64,000 bases of DNA from Phenylobacterium soli (GTDB lineage Bacteria > Pseudomonadota > Alphaproteobacteria > Caulobacterales > Caulobacteraceae): positions 1,364,001-1,428,000 of the forward strand of contig NZ_QFYQ01000001.1 of NCBI RefSeq assembly GCF_003254475.1, read 5' to 3'. Of this stretch, positions 1 through 6,945 are shown piece by piece; the first letter of the stretch is position 1; every line of letters starts with the position of its first letter. The translations under genes and the position numbers were made by a program. The notes under the pieces are model-generated. The model was not told the origin of the DNA and made no database searches. It worked only from the letters and a program-made list of their open reading frames with translations.

Positions 1-1320
1 CGCGGCGAGCGCCGCGATGTCTTCAGGTGTGGTGGTCTCGGTGGCCGCGACGAGCAGGACGTCGTCCATGCCCGCGTGCGGGTCGAGGCGGGCGAAGGGC
101 ACGCCGGCGATGACGCCGTCGGCCAGGCAGTCCTCGACGAGCTTCGTGGCCGACACCGGCGTGCGGATGGCGATCTCGTTGAAGAAGCGGGGGGTGAGCA
201 CCTCGACCCCCTTCACGGCGGAAAGCGCGGTCTTCAGCTCGCGGGCCTTGGCGTGGTTGAGCGAGGCGAGCTGGCGCAGCCCCGCCTCGCCGAGCAGCGA
301 CAGGTGGATGGTGAAGGCGAGGGCGCAGAGCCCCGAGTTGGTGCAGATGTTGGAGGTCGCCTTCTCCCGGCGGATGTGCTGCTCGCGCGTCGACAGGGTC
401 AGCACGTAGCCGCGGCGGCCGTCGGCGTCGACGGTCTCGCCGCACACCCGGCCCGGCATCTGGCGGACCAGCTTCTCGCGCACCGCGAAGAGGCCGACGT
501 AGGGGCCGCCGTAGTTCAGGGCGTTGCCGATCGACTGGCCCTCGGCGACGGCGATGTCGGCGCCCATGGCGCCCGGCGACTTCAGGAGGCCGTAACTCAC
601 CGCCTCGGTGGTGACGACGATGAGCAGGGCGCCGGCGGCGTGGGCGGCCTCGGCGATCCTGGTCACGTCGGTGACGACGCCGAACACGTTGGGCGACTGG
701 ACCACCACGCAGGCGGTCTCGGCGTCGATGGCCTCGATGACGGCGGCCTCGGCGTCGATGGCGGCCGGCAGGCGCTCGATCTCCATGCCCTCGGCGTGGG
801 CGATGGTCTGGGTGGTGGCGGCGTAGTGCGGATGCAGGCCGCCGGAGAGGATCGCCTTCTCGCGGCGCGTCACGCGCTGGGCCATCATCACGGCTTCTGC
901 ACAGGCCGTGGAGCCGTCGTACATCGAGGCGTTGGCCACCTCGAGGCCGGTCAGGGCCGCGACCTGGGTCTGGAACTCGAACAGCACCTGCAACGTGCCC
1001 TGGGCGATCTCGGGCTGGTAGGGCGTGTAGGAGGTCAGGAACTCCGAGCGCTGGATGATGTGGTCGACCGTCGCCGGCACATGGTGGCGGTAGGCGCCGG
1101 CGCCGCAGAAGAACGGCCCCTCGCCCGCGGCGCGGTTGCGGGCGGCGAGGCCCGCGATCTCACGCTCCACCTCTAGCTCGCCGGCGTGCAGCGGCAGGTC
1201 GAACAGGGCCTGCTTGCGCGCGGCCGCCGGCACGTCGCGGAAGAGGTCGTCGACATCGGGCGCGCCGATCACGCGCAGCATCTCCGCGCGGTCGGAGGGT
1301 GTCAGAGGGAGGTAGCGCAT
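1..1320 (-). CDS. gcvPA: Glycine dehydrogenase (decarboxylating) subunit 1, partial
   Basis: This is the N-terminal half of the two-subunit P-protein of the glycine cleavage system, which decarboxylates glycine and passes the aminomethyl group to the lipoyl arm of GcvH. The frame opens at ATG 1320 ([15 protein letters not shown]) and runs off the left edge after about 440 residues, close to the usual 445-450 for this subunit, so little is missing. Family features are visible, including the stretch around [12 protein letters not shown], the Tyr-Asp-Gly-Ser segment ASMYDGSTA and the late [17 protein letters not shown]. The PLP lysine belongs to subunit 2 (gcvPB), expected just beyond the left edge. 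It lies 140 bp downstream of gcvH, and the gap holds a large inverted repeat. Cytoplasmic. Confidence 0.95.
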   Translation of the reverse strand, partial: MRYLPLTPSDRAEMLRVIGAPDVDDLFRDVPAAARKQALFDLPLHAGELEVEREIAGLAARNRAAGEGPFFCGAGAYRHHVPATVDHIIQRSEFLTSYTPYQPEIAQGTLQVLFEFQTQVAALTGLEVANASMYDGSTACAEAVMMAQRVTRREKAILSGGLHPHYAATTQTIAHAEGMEIERLPAAIDAEAAVIEAIDAETACVVVQSPNVFGVVTDVTRIAEAAHAAGALLIVVTTEAVSYGLLKSPGAMGADIAVAEGQSIGNALNYGGPYVGLFAVREKLVRQMPGRVCGETVDADGRRGYVLTLSTREQHIRREKATSNICTNSGLCALAFTIHLSLLGEAGLRQLASLNHAKARELKTALSAVKGVEVLTPRFFNEIAIRTPVSATKLVEDCLADGVIAGVPFARLDPHAGMDDVLLVAATETTTPEDIAALAA

Positions 1321-1342
1321 GGGCGTCCTGGAAGAAGAGATG

Positions 1343-1432
1343 AACCACGGAACACGCGGAACTCACGGAAGCGGCCGAGCCTAGAGCGGGTAGGCGGCAG
1401 AGGTTTCCGTGCGTTCCGCGTGTTCCGTGGTT
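1343..1432. repeat. 28-bp near-perfect inverted repeat between gcvH and gcvPA
   Basis: The arms at 1343-1370 and 1405-1432 are reverse complements at 27 of 28 positions and are separated by 34 bp. Each arm is built from CACGGAA-like heptads. In the gcv transcript this would fold into a very stable hairpin. It resembles dispersed CACGGAA-rich intergenic palindromes found in many GC-rich bacteria (my recollection), and it could act as a processing, attenuation or stabilising element inside the operon. Confidence 0.85.
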
Positions 1433-1460
1433 TGAACAATGATCGCGCTGCGCGCGGGAC

Positions 1461-1826
1461 TTAGAGCGTCGCGAGGTAGGCTTCGTACTGGGCGCGGTCC
1501 ATGAGCGCCTCGACCTCGGCCTTGTCGGCGACCTTGACCTTGGCGAACCAGCCCGTGCCTTCCGGCGCGGCGTTGACGGTCTCCGGGGCGTCCGACAGGG
1601 CGGCGTTGCCCTCGACCACCTCGCCCGACACCGGGGCGTAGACGTCGGAGGCGGCCTTGACGCTCTCGACCACGGCGAAGCCGTCGCCGGCCTTCACGGT
1701 CTTGCCGGCCTCCGGCACCTCGACGAACACCACGTCGCCGAGCTGCTCGGCGGCGTAGGCGGTGATGCCGATGGTGGCGACGTCGCCGTCGAGCTCCACC
1801 CACTCGTGATCCTTGGTGAAACGCAT
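1461..1826 (-). CDS. gcvH: Glycine cleavage system H protein
   Basis: This 121-residue lipoyl carrier shuttles the aminomethyl intermediate between the P, T and L proteins. The single biotinyl/lipoyl fold covers nearly the whole chain, with the expected start ([20 protein letters not shown]). The lipoylated lysine is K57, within [17 protein letters not shown]. Length is typical of the family (about 120-130). The ATG at 1826 is 12 bp after the gcvT stop at 1839, so the two are co-transcribed from the riboswitch-controlled promoter. The 140-bp space to gcvPA contains the inverted repeat described separately. Confidence 0.97.
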   Translation of the reverse strand: MRFTKDHEWVELDGDVATIGITAYAAEQLGDVVFVEVPEAGKTVKAGDGFAVVESVKAASDVYAPVSGEVVEGNAALSDAPETVNAAPEGTGWFAKVKVADKAEVEALMDRAQYEAYLATL

Positions 1827-1838
1827 CGGGGTTCTCTC

Positions 1839-2987
1839 CTAGAGCTTGCGCACGTAGCGGTGGGCGACGAAGGGGGAAGGGACCACCTCGGCGGCCTGGG
1901 CCTTGCCGCGGACGATGACCTTCAGCTTCGTGCCGACCTCGGAATGGATGGGCGGGACGAAGGCGAGCGCGATTCCCTGCTTCAGGCTCGGGGAAAAGCC
2001 GCCGGAGGTGACGACGCCGATCACCGCGCCTGTCTCGTCGGCGACCTCGGCGCCCTCGCGGGCCGGGGCGCCTTCCAGCACCTTCAGGCAGACCTTCAGG
2101 CGGGCCGGACCTTCGGACAGCTCCTTGACGATCCGCGCCGCGCCCGGGAAGTCGCGCTGCTCGCGGCGGTTCTTGTTCACCGCGAAGGAAAGGTCGGCCT
2201 CGATGGGGCTGACGGTCTCGTCGAGGTCGTGGCCGTAGAGCGGCAGGCCGGCCTCCAGGCGCAGGGAATCGCGGGCGCCGAGGCCGATCGGCTTGACCCG
2301 CTCGTCGGCCAGCAGGGTGTTCCAGACGAAGGTCGCGGCATGGGCCGGGACGGAGATCTCGTAGCCGTCCTCGCCGGTGTAGCCGCTGCGCGAGACGATG
2401 CAGTCCTCGCCGAAGGCCTTCATCCGGCGGATATCCATGAACACCATGGTCGCCGCCTCGGGGGCGTGGGCCTTGAGCACCTCGGCCGCCTTGGGGCCCT
2501 GCAGCGCCAGCAGGGCGCGGTCCTCGAGCCGCTCGATCCGCACCTGGCCGGCGAGCTCGGCGTCGATCACCTTGAAGTCGTTCTCCTTGCAGGCGCCGTT
2601 GACGACCACGAAGAGGTCCTCGGCCCCGGCCCCGGCGGCGTCGATCGGCCGGCCGGCCATCAGGTCGTCGATGATCCCGCCCTGGCGGTTGAGCAGCACC
2701 GAATACTTCTGCTTGCCGGGCTTGAGGCGGATGAAGTCGCCGGGGACCACCTCCTCGAAGGCGGCGAGGGGGGCAACGCCCTTCAGCCAGGCCTGGCCCA
2801 TGTGGGAGACGTCGAAGAGGCCCGCGCTCTCGCGCGTCCACAGGTGCTCCTTGAGCACGCCCCCAAATTCACCTTGGTACTGCACCGGCATGGAGTAGCC
2901 GGCGAAGGGCACCATGCGCGCGCCGGCGGCGAGGTGCGCCTCGTAGAGCGGCGTGGTCTTGAGGTCGGCTTCGGCGGTGGCGCTCAC
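1839..2987 (-). CDS. gcvT: Glycine cleavage system T protein (aminomethyltransferase)
   Basis: This 382-residue protein transfers the methylene group from the H-protein arm to tetrahydrofolate and releases ammonia. It opens with LKTTPLYEAHLAAGARMVPFAG and contains GGIIDDLM, whose aspartate is the family's catalytic residue, followed by ESAGLFDVSHMGQ and GYTGEDGYEI. I chose GTG 2987 because a GGAG Shine-Dalgarno lies 9 nt upstream and the residues before it do not resemble the family. The frame stays open to 3221, but that upstream part is the riboswitch read as protein. First gene of gcvT-gcvH-gcvPA. Confidence 0.96.
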   Translation of the reverse strand: MSATAEADLKTTPLYEAHLAAGARMVPFAGYSMPVQYQGEFGGVLKEHLWTRESAGLFDVSHMGQAWLKGVAPLAAFEEVVPGDFIRLKPGKQKYSVLLNRQGGIIDDLMAGRPIDAAGAGAEDLFVVVNGACKENDFKVIDAELAGQVRIERLEDRALLALQGPKAAEVLKAHAPEAATMVFMDIRRMKAFGEDCIVSRSGYTGEDGYEISVPAHAATFVWNTLLADERVKPIGLGARDSLRLEAGLPLYGHDLDETVSPIEADLSFAVNKNRREQRDFPGAARIVKELSEGPARLKVCLKVLEGAPAREGAEVADETGAVIGVVTSGGFSPSLKQGIALAFVPPIHSEVGTKLKVIVRGKAQAAEVVPSPFVAHRYVRKL

Positions 2988-3044
2988 GGGATGGACTCCG
3001 GCTGACGATGCGGCGAGCGAGGGCCTTGCCGGCCGGATCGTTCG

Positions 3045-3245
3045 CGCCCCCGCTGTCCCTGAAGCCTGAGAGATTTCGGCTCGCCCTAGCCCGGCGACCC
3101 CCTGCTCCTTCGGCGAGCGACCGTTTCCGGCCGCTACTTTCCAGCGTTTGTCAGCCCGCGCGGTCCTTTTGCCTGAGCGTTTCCGGGGCGGTTGCGCCTT
3201 CGGCTCCGAGGGACTCAGCAAGCCCCCCGATCTCTCCCGCGAGAG
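3045..3245 (-). promoter_or_regulatory. Tandem (two-aptamer) glycine riboswitch controlling gcvT
   Basis: Reading the minus strand from about 3245 to 3045, two glycine aptamers follow one another. Aptamer 1 has GGGAGAGATC, then CCGAAGGCGCAA (around 3192-3203), then GCTCAGGCAAAAGGACC (around 3162-3178) and GCTGGAAAG. Aptamer 2 has CCGAAGGAGCAG (around 3102-3113), ATCTCTCAGGC (3064-3074) and GGGACAGCGG. The element ends about 60 nt before the gcvT GTG. Established knowledge: this class binds glycine, often as a tandem pair, and usually switches gcv expression on. Edges are approximate because I read them by eye. Confidence 0.93.
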
Positions 3246-3462
3246 TTGGCCGGAAACTGATGGAGCGGTGGGGGGGAGTCAAGGCGGGAGGGGGGCGGAT
3301 GGCACTGGTACAGTTTCATCCGAGGCCGTCAGGCCTAACCGCCCGCTGCGGGCCAAAGGCCGGGCCAGCTGCGCTGGATAACCGGGGTCATGTCGCCCCG
3401 CGAGTTCCGGCCCAAGCTCGTCGAGCCGCCCCCTCCGTCAGTCGCTCTTCGGCGACTGACAG

Positions 3463-3487
3463 CTCCCCCGTCTGCCTGACGGGGGAG
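3463..3487 (-). terminator. Hairpin downstream of the RTX-like gene
   Basis: A 10-bp perfect stem (3463-3472 with 3478-3487) closes a 5-nt loop 8 bp past the stop of the minus-strand RTX-like gene. A second hairpin, 9-bp stem at 3437-3445/3452-3460 with a 6-nt loop, follows directly. There is no T-tract, so the pair looks like a GC-rich terminator or processing element. The region 3246-3436 has no gene I can support and must hold the gcv promoter. Confidence 0.6.
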
Positions 3488-3495
3488 GATTGCGC

Positions 3496-4512
3496 CTAGC
3501 CGAACAGGAAGTCGCCGGCGGAGAGCTGGTTTGCGTGGAGGCCGTGGAGAAGGATCTCGTCCTGGGCGTCGAGGGCGAGGACGACGCCGGCCGCGGTGTC
3601 GTGCATCAGGGGGGCGAGCTGGCCGAGGCTGTGCAGGCCGAAGCCGTCGAGCTCGATGCGGTCCTGGCCGGGCTGGAAGTCCATGATCTGGTCGTGGCCG
3701 CCGCCGGGGGCGAAGACGAAGCGGTCGGCGCCGGTGTGGGCGCCCGGTTCGACCACGGCCGCGTCGCCGTACATAGTGTCCGAGCCGGGGCCCCCGATCA
3801 GCACGTCGTCGCCGCCGTGGGCGTGGCCGGCGAGGGTCTCGGCGTCGCCGTAGAGCGTGGCCTTGGCGGTGGGCCCGGCGGCCCCGGAGAGGGTGTCGTC
3901 GCCGCCGCGGGCGCGGTCGGTGAGGAGGCGGCCGTCGCCGAAGAGGACGTCGCCGGAGCCGAAGGTGAAGCTCGAGTCGGTGCGCACGAAATCATCGCCG
4001 CCGCGGGCCTGGCCGCTGAGGGTCTCGCCGTCGCCGTAGAGGGTGGCGGTGAGGTCGGCGCCGCCGCTGACGGTGTCGTTGCCGCCGCGGGCGTGGTCGG
4101 TGAGGGTCTGGCCGTCGCCATAGGCGAAGGAGCCGAAGCGCGAGGTCGCCGAGACGAGGTCGTCGCCGCCATGGGCGAAGCCGTCGAGGGCCAGGGCGTC
4201 GCCATAGGCCTCGGCGTGGCCGCGGGCGGCGACCGTGACGTGGTCGTCGCCGCCGCGGGCGCGGCCGTGCAGGGCGAGGGCGTCGCCCACCGCCTCGGCG
4301 GCGTCGATGCTGCTGGCGGTGAGGGTGTCGTCGCCGCCGGTGGCGTGGCCGAGCAGGGCCGGGGCGTCGCCGACCGGGATCGGCAGGGCGGCGGGGCCCG
4401 AGAGGGAGAAGGCCGCGACGGAGCTGTCGAGGATCTCGTCGGCGGCGTGAACGTGGCCGGCGAGCGGCTGGTCGCTATCTCCGTAGAGATAGGGGGGAAC
4501 GCTGTAGGGCAT
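3496..4512 (-). CDS. RTX-like calcium-binding repeat protein
   Basis: This 338-residue protein consists mostly of about eight divergent repeats of 22-25 residues of the form YGDxxxLxGxARGGDDxV, between residues 50 and 250. They are followed by a more classical glycine/aspartate nonapeptide stretch (GGDDVLIGGPGSDTMYGD) and a C-terminal module (DRFVFAPGGGHDQIMDFQPGQDRIELDGF...). That final module is the usual end of type I secreted RTX proteins, and there is no N-terminal signal peptide, so export by a type I ABC system is likely. No catalytic domain is visible. No type I transporter is encoded nearby, and binding partners are unknown. Calcium binding is inferred from the repeat chemistry. Confidence 0.75.
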   Translation of the reverse strand: MPYSVPPYLYGDSDQPLAGHVHAADEILDSSVAAFSLSGPAALPIPVGDAPALLGHATGGDDTLTASSIDAAEAVGDALALHGRARGGDDHVTVAARGHAEAYGDALALDGFAHGGDDLVSATSRFGSFAYGDGQTLTDHARGGNDTVSGGADLTATLYGDGETLSGQARGGDDFVRTDSSFTFGSGDVLFGDGRLLTDRARGGDDTLSGAAGPTAKATLYGDAETLAGHAHGGDDVLIGGPGSDTMYGDAAVVEPGAHTGADRFVFAPGGGHDQIMDFQPGQDRIELDGFGLHSLGQLAPLMHDTAAGVVLALDAQDEILLHGLHANQLSAGDFLFG

Positions 4513-4738
4513 TTGACGTCTTCAGACCGGAAGCTGCTGAATCATCTTCCCAAAGCGCCACCGGGTGCGCGGTTCCACCCGTCGCGGCGGGACCGGTTTT
4601 TTGCCGTGCGGCGTCGCGCCGCAGGCCGGGCGATCGGGCGCTGGCAAGGTTGCGCTAACCACGCCGCCAAAGCCGGGCTTAACCCTTTTCGGCGCATAAG
4701 GGCGGGTTCGCAGAACCGCGTTCCGTTCGAGGCCGAAA

Positions 4739-5191
4739 ATGCCGATGTCGCCAGAACAGCTGGAGTCCCTGAGGGCGAGCGCGCCCTTGCGGCCCGGCGT
4801 GTCCGTGGAAACGGCCCGCGCCTTCGGGCCGAGCGGCGTCGAGCGCCGCGCCGAACCGCGGACGCCCACCAACATCCCCGCGCGCCTGTTCTATGGGGCG
4901 AAGTACGAGGGGTGGATCGACTGCGTGATCAAGGACCGCAGCGCCAAGGGCGCGAAGATCCAGGCGCCGGCGGTTTTCCAGCTGTCGCGCAAGCTGGTGC
5001 TGCTCGACTATCGGGCGGGCGAGGCGTTCCTGGCCCAGCCGCGCTGGCGCAAGAACGACCTGGCGGGCCTCTGGCTCGAGGTGCGCCACGACCTGCGCGA
5101 GCTTCAGGACCCGAGCCTGGAGCCGGTGCGGCAGGCCTGGCTGGCGCTGGCGCCGGGGCTGGTTTCGGCCCCCGACGGCGGCGAGGGTTAA
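4739..5191 (+). CDS. PilZ domain protein
   Basis: This is a 150-residue cytoplasmic protein. A PilZ domain begins at ERRAEPRTPTNIPARL (around residue 35), which supplies the RxxxR c-di-GMP contact. The second signature follows as DRSAKGAKI (around residue 67), matching the D/NxSxxG element. It probably binds c-di-GMP and relays the signal to an unidentified partner in motility or envelope physiology. It stands alone, with a 227-bp gap to the divergent RTX-like gene. Its stop codon lies inside a 20-bp direct repeat (5180-5199 and 5207-5226). Ligand binding is inferred from the motifs. Confidence 0.8.
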   Translation: MPMSPEQLESLRASAPLRPGVSVETARAFGPSGVERRAEPRTPTNIPARLFYGAKYEGWIDCVIKDRSAKGAKIQAPAVFQLSRKLVLLDYRAGEAFLAQPRWRKNDLAGLWLEVRHDLRELQDPSLEPVRQAWLALAPGLVSAPDGGEG

Positions 5192-5226
5192 TCGGGCGAG
5201 GATTGGGGCGAGGGTTAATCGGGCGA
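5180..5226. repeat. 20-bp direct repeat across the PilZ stop codon
   Basis: The same 20 bases occur at 5180-5199 and 5207-5226 with 7 bp between them. The first copy contains the last codons and stop of the PilZ gene. This looks like a local duplication that does not alter the reading frame. Confidence 0.8.
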
Positions 5227-5294
5227 AACCCTGCTGTTTCAGCGTTTGGCGATGGGCCGGTGGGAGGCTGTGGGCCTCTCAGTTGGAGATCGTC

Positions 5295-5516
5295 ATGCGT
5301 CTTGTGTCCCTGCCTCTCGCCGGCGCCGGCGGTCGGGAAGTCCACGTCAATCCGGAGCAGGTGGTCTGCCTGGTGGACGCCGGGCAGCGGCGCACCCAAC
5401 TGGTCACCACCGGCTTCCAGGGCGAGGCCTCGATGACCCTGATGCTGGACCTTTCCGTCGACGAGGCCGCGCTGCGGCTGGCCGACGGCGCAGCCCCGGC
5501 CCGCGTCGCCGCCTGA
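5295..5516 (+). CDS. Small conserved-looking hypothetical protein
   Basis: A 73-residue acidic protein beginning MRLVSLPLAGAGGREVHV. ATG 5295 has GGAG six bases upstream, so I prefer it over the in-frame TTG at 5283. The layout (a short beta-rich start, then a residue pattern like VNPEQVVCLV and a thiol-bearing strand) faintly recalls FlbD-type small proteins, but this is weak and I assign no function. A strong hairpin terminator follows 26 bp after the stop, which supports a real transcription unit. No signal peptide or membrane segment is visible. Confidence 0.6.
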   Translation: MRLVSLPLAGAGGREVHVNPEQVVCLVDAGQRRTQLVTTGFQGEASMTLMLDLSVDEAALRLADGAAPARVAA

Positions 5517-5542
5517 CGCCGCTCATCAGCTAACCCGACATC

Positions 5543-5573
5543 GCGCCCCCGCTCGCCCCGCGAGCGGGGGCGC
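5543..5573 (+). terminator. Strong GC hairpin after the small hypothetical gene
   Basis: A perfect 13-bp stem (5543-5555 with 5561-5573) closes a 5-nt loop and is followed by GTCGCGTTT. It lies 26 bp past the stop at 5516. The rest of 5574-5790 contains no gene or site I can support. Confidence 0.75.
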
Positions 5574-5790
5574 GTCGCGTTTGGGGAGCAGCCAGCCCGG
5601 CCCGCGACCGGTCGGGCGGCTCCCTTGCGCGGATTGACGCCCCACGCCCGGGGAGGGGGCATGGGGCGTCGCGCCATAGGAACGTCTGAGGGACAGACGC
5701 TCACGAGGTTACGGCCCGGGCCTTGCCCAGGCATGGAGCGAGATGGTGTGCGCCGGCTAACCCTGTGCGACGGCTTCGGCGTGGGGCGGC

Positions 5791-5901
5791 CTAGTCGGCC
5801 ATGTCGGGCGTGTAGCCGAGGGTGGAACGGGCGTGGAGGGCGCAGCCGTCCATCCAGGCCTTGACGAGGCCGCCGACCATCCGGGCGAGCGCGTCGAGCA
5901 T
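5791..5901 (-). CDS. Possible 36-residue peptide
   Basis: A short frame encodes MLDALARMVGGLVKAWMDG and ends TLGYTPDMAD. Its ATG at 5901 has AGGGAG nine bases upstream, which supports translation. The frame can be extended to ATG 6051 (86 residues), but that start has no ribosome binding site and the added part has the Ala/Arg bias of random GC-rich sequence. It lies downstream of the SDR gene on the same strand and could be its last cistron. Function unknown; moderate doubt that it is real. Confidence 0.35.
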   Translation of the reverse strand: MLDALARMVGGLVKAWMDGCALHARSTLGYTPDMAD

Positions 5902-6076
5902 CGCAGGGATCTCCCTAAGAGCCGGGTCTTGGCGCCCGGGCTCAGGCTCAACAGAACACTGGAATGCGAGTTCCCGCAACAGGCCGTGATCGGCGCCGGC
6001 GCGCTGGGCGCGGCGCGCGAAAAAGGCGGCCGCGAGGGCCGCCTGATCCATGGAGCGGTGGACTGCGGGTTGGCGC

Positions 6077-6862
6077 CTAGAACCGCTGGGCGCCGTCGAG
6101 GCGGATGGTGGTGCCGTTGAGGAAGTCGTTCTCGACGATGTGGGCGGCGAGGATGGCGTACTCGTCCGGGTCGCCCATGCGGCGGGGATTGGGGACCATG
6201 GGGCCCCAGTGCGCCTGGGCCTGCTCGTCGGTCATCCGCGAGCGGTAGGCGTAGGTCAGGAAGGTGCCGGGCGCGATGGCCATGGCCCGGATGCCCAGCG
6301 GGGCGAGATCGCGGGCGATGGTCAGGGTCATGCCGATGATGCCGCCCTTGGCCGCCGAGTAGGCCGCCTGGCCGGGCTGGCCCTCGTAGCCGGCGATCGA
6401 GGCGGTGTTGATGATCACCCCGCGCTGGTTGGAGGCCATCGGCTCGTTCTGGGCCATGGCCTCGGCCGCCTGGCTGGTCACCGCAAAGGCCGAGTTCAGA
6501 TAGATGTTCACCGTGTGGGCGAAGTTGGCGAGCGGGATGCGCTTGCCTTCCTTGTTGACCGTGCGCTGCGGGCCGGTGGCGCCGGGCGGCGGCGGGCCGC
6601 CGTGGACCACGACGGCGGCGCGCAGGGGCGCGAGGGAGGCGGCGGTCTGGACGGCGTTGGCGATCGAGGCCTCGTCGAGGATGTCGGTCCGCACATAGAC
6701 CGATCCGTTGCCGAGCTCCTTGGCCAGGGCCTCGCCGCGCTCGTCGTTGACGTCGGCGATGACCACCTTGGCCCCGCGCTCGGCGAGCCGCTTGACCGTG
6801 GCGCTTCCGAAGCCGCCGGCCCCGCCGGTGACGAGCGCCGAGGCGTTGGTCAGATCCACCAT
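6077..6862 (-). CDS. SDR family oxidoreductase (3-hydroxyacyl-CoA dehydrogenase type)
   Basis: This 261-residue NAD(P)-dependent short-chain dehydrogenase has a Rossmann start (VTGGAGGFG at about residue 11), the acidic ADVND segment that favours NAD, the active-site NTAS serine and YSAAK tyrosine/lysine pair. The tail FLNGTTIRLDGAQRF is typical of SDRs. The overall pattern, with a long VNKEGKRIPLANF insertion before the catalytic serine, resembles the type II hydroxyacyl-CoA dehydrogenase (HSD17B10-like) branch. Substrate is not provable from sequence. ATG 6862 has an AAGGGA ribosome binding site, and argS ends 84 bp upstream on the same strand. Confidence 0.85.
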   Translation of the reverse strand: MVDLTNASALVTGGAGGFGSATVKRLAERGAKVVIADVNDERGEALAKELGNGSVYVRTDILDEASIANAVQTAASLAPLRAAVVVHGGPPPPGATGPQRTVNKEGKRIPLANFAHTVNIYLNSAFAVTSQAAEAMAQNEPMASNQRGVIINTASIAGYEGQPGQAAYSAAKGGIIGMTLTIARDLAPLGIRAMAIAPGTFLTYAYRSRMTDEQAQAHWGPMVPNPRRMGDPDEYAILAAHIVENDFLNGTTIRLDGAQRF

Positions 6863-6945
6863 CGAATTCCCTTCCCTACGATGAGTTGTTGGGAAGAGCC
6901 GAGCGCGGGTGACCGTGCGTCGGTCAAGGGGAAGGCGAGGGTCTT

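Noticed and set aside
2988-3221. N-terminal extension of gcvT up to 3221
   Set aside because: The frame stays open, but the residues are a translation of the glycine riboswitch; the GTG at 2987 has a Shine-Dalgarno and starts the family sequence.
5188-5218. Two TTAA motifs considered as a CtrA box
   Set aside because: Their spacing is 23 bases, not the 7 of CtrA sites, and both belong to the 20-bp direct repeat.
5791-6051. 86-residue frame upstream of the 36-residue peptide
   Set aside because: ATG 6051 has no ribosome binding site and the extra residues have the Ala/Arg bias of non-coding GC-rich sequence; only the shorter form is kept, at low confidence.
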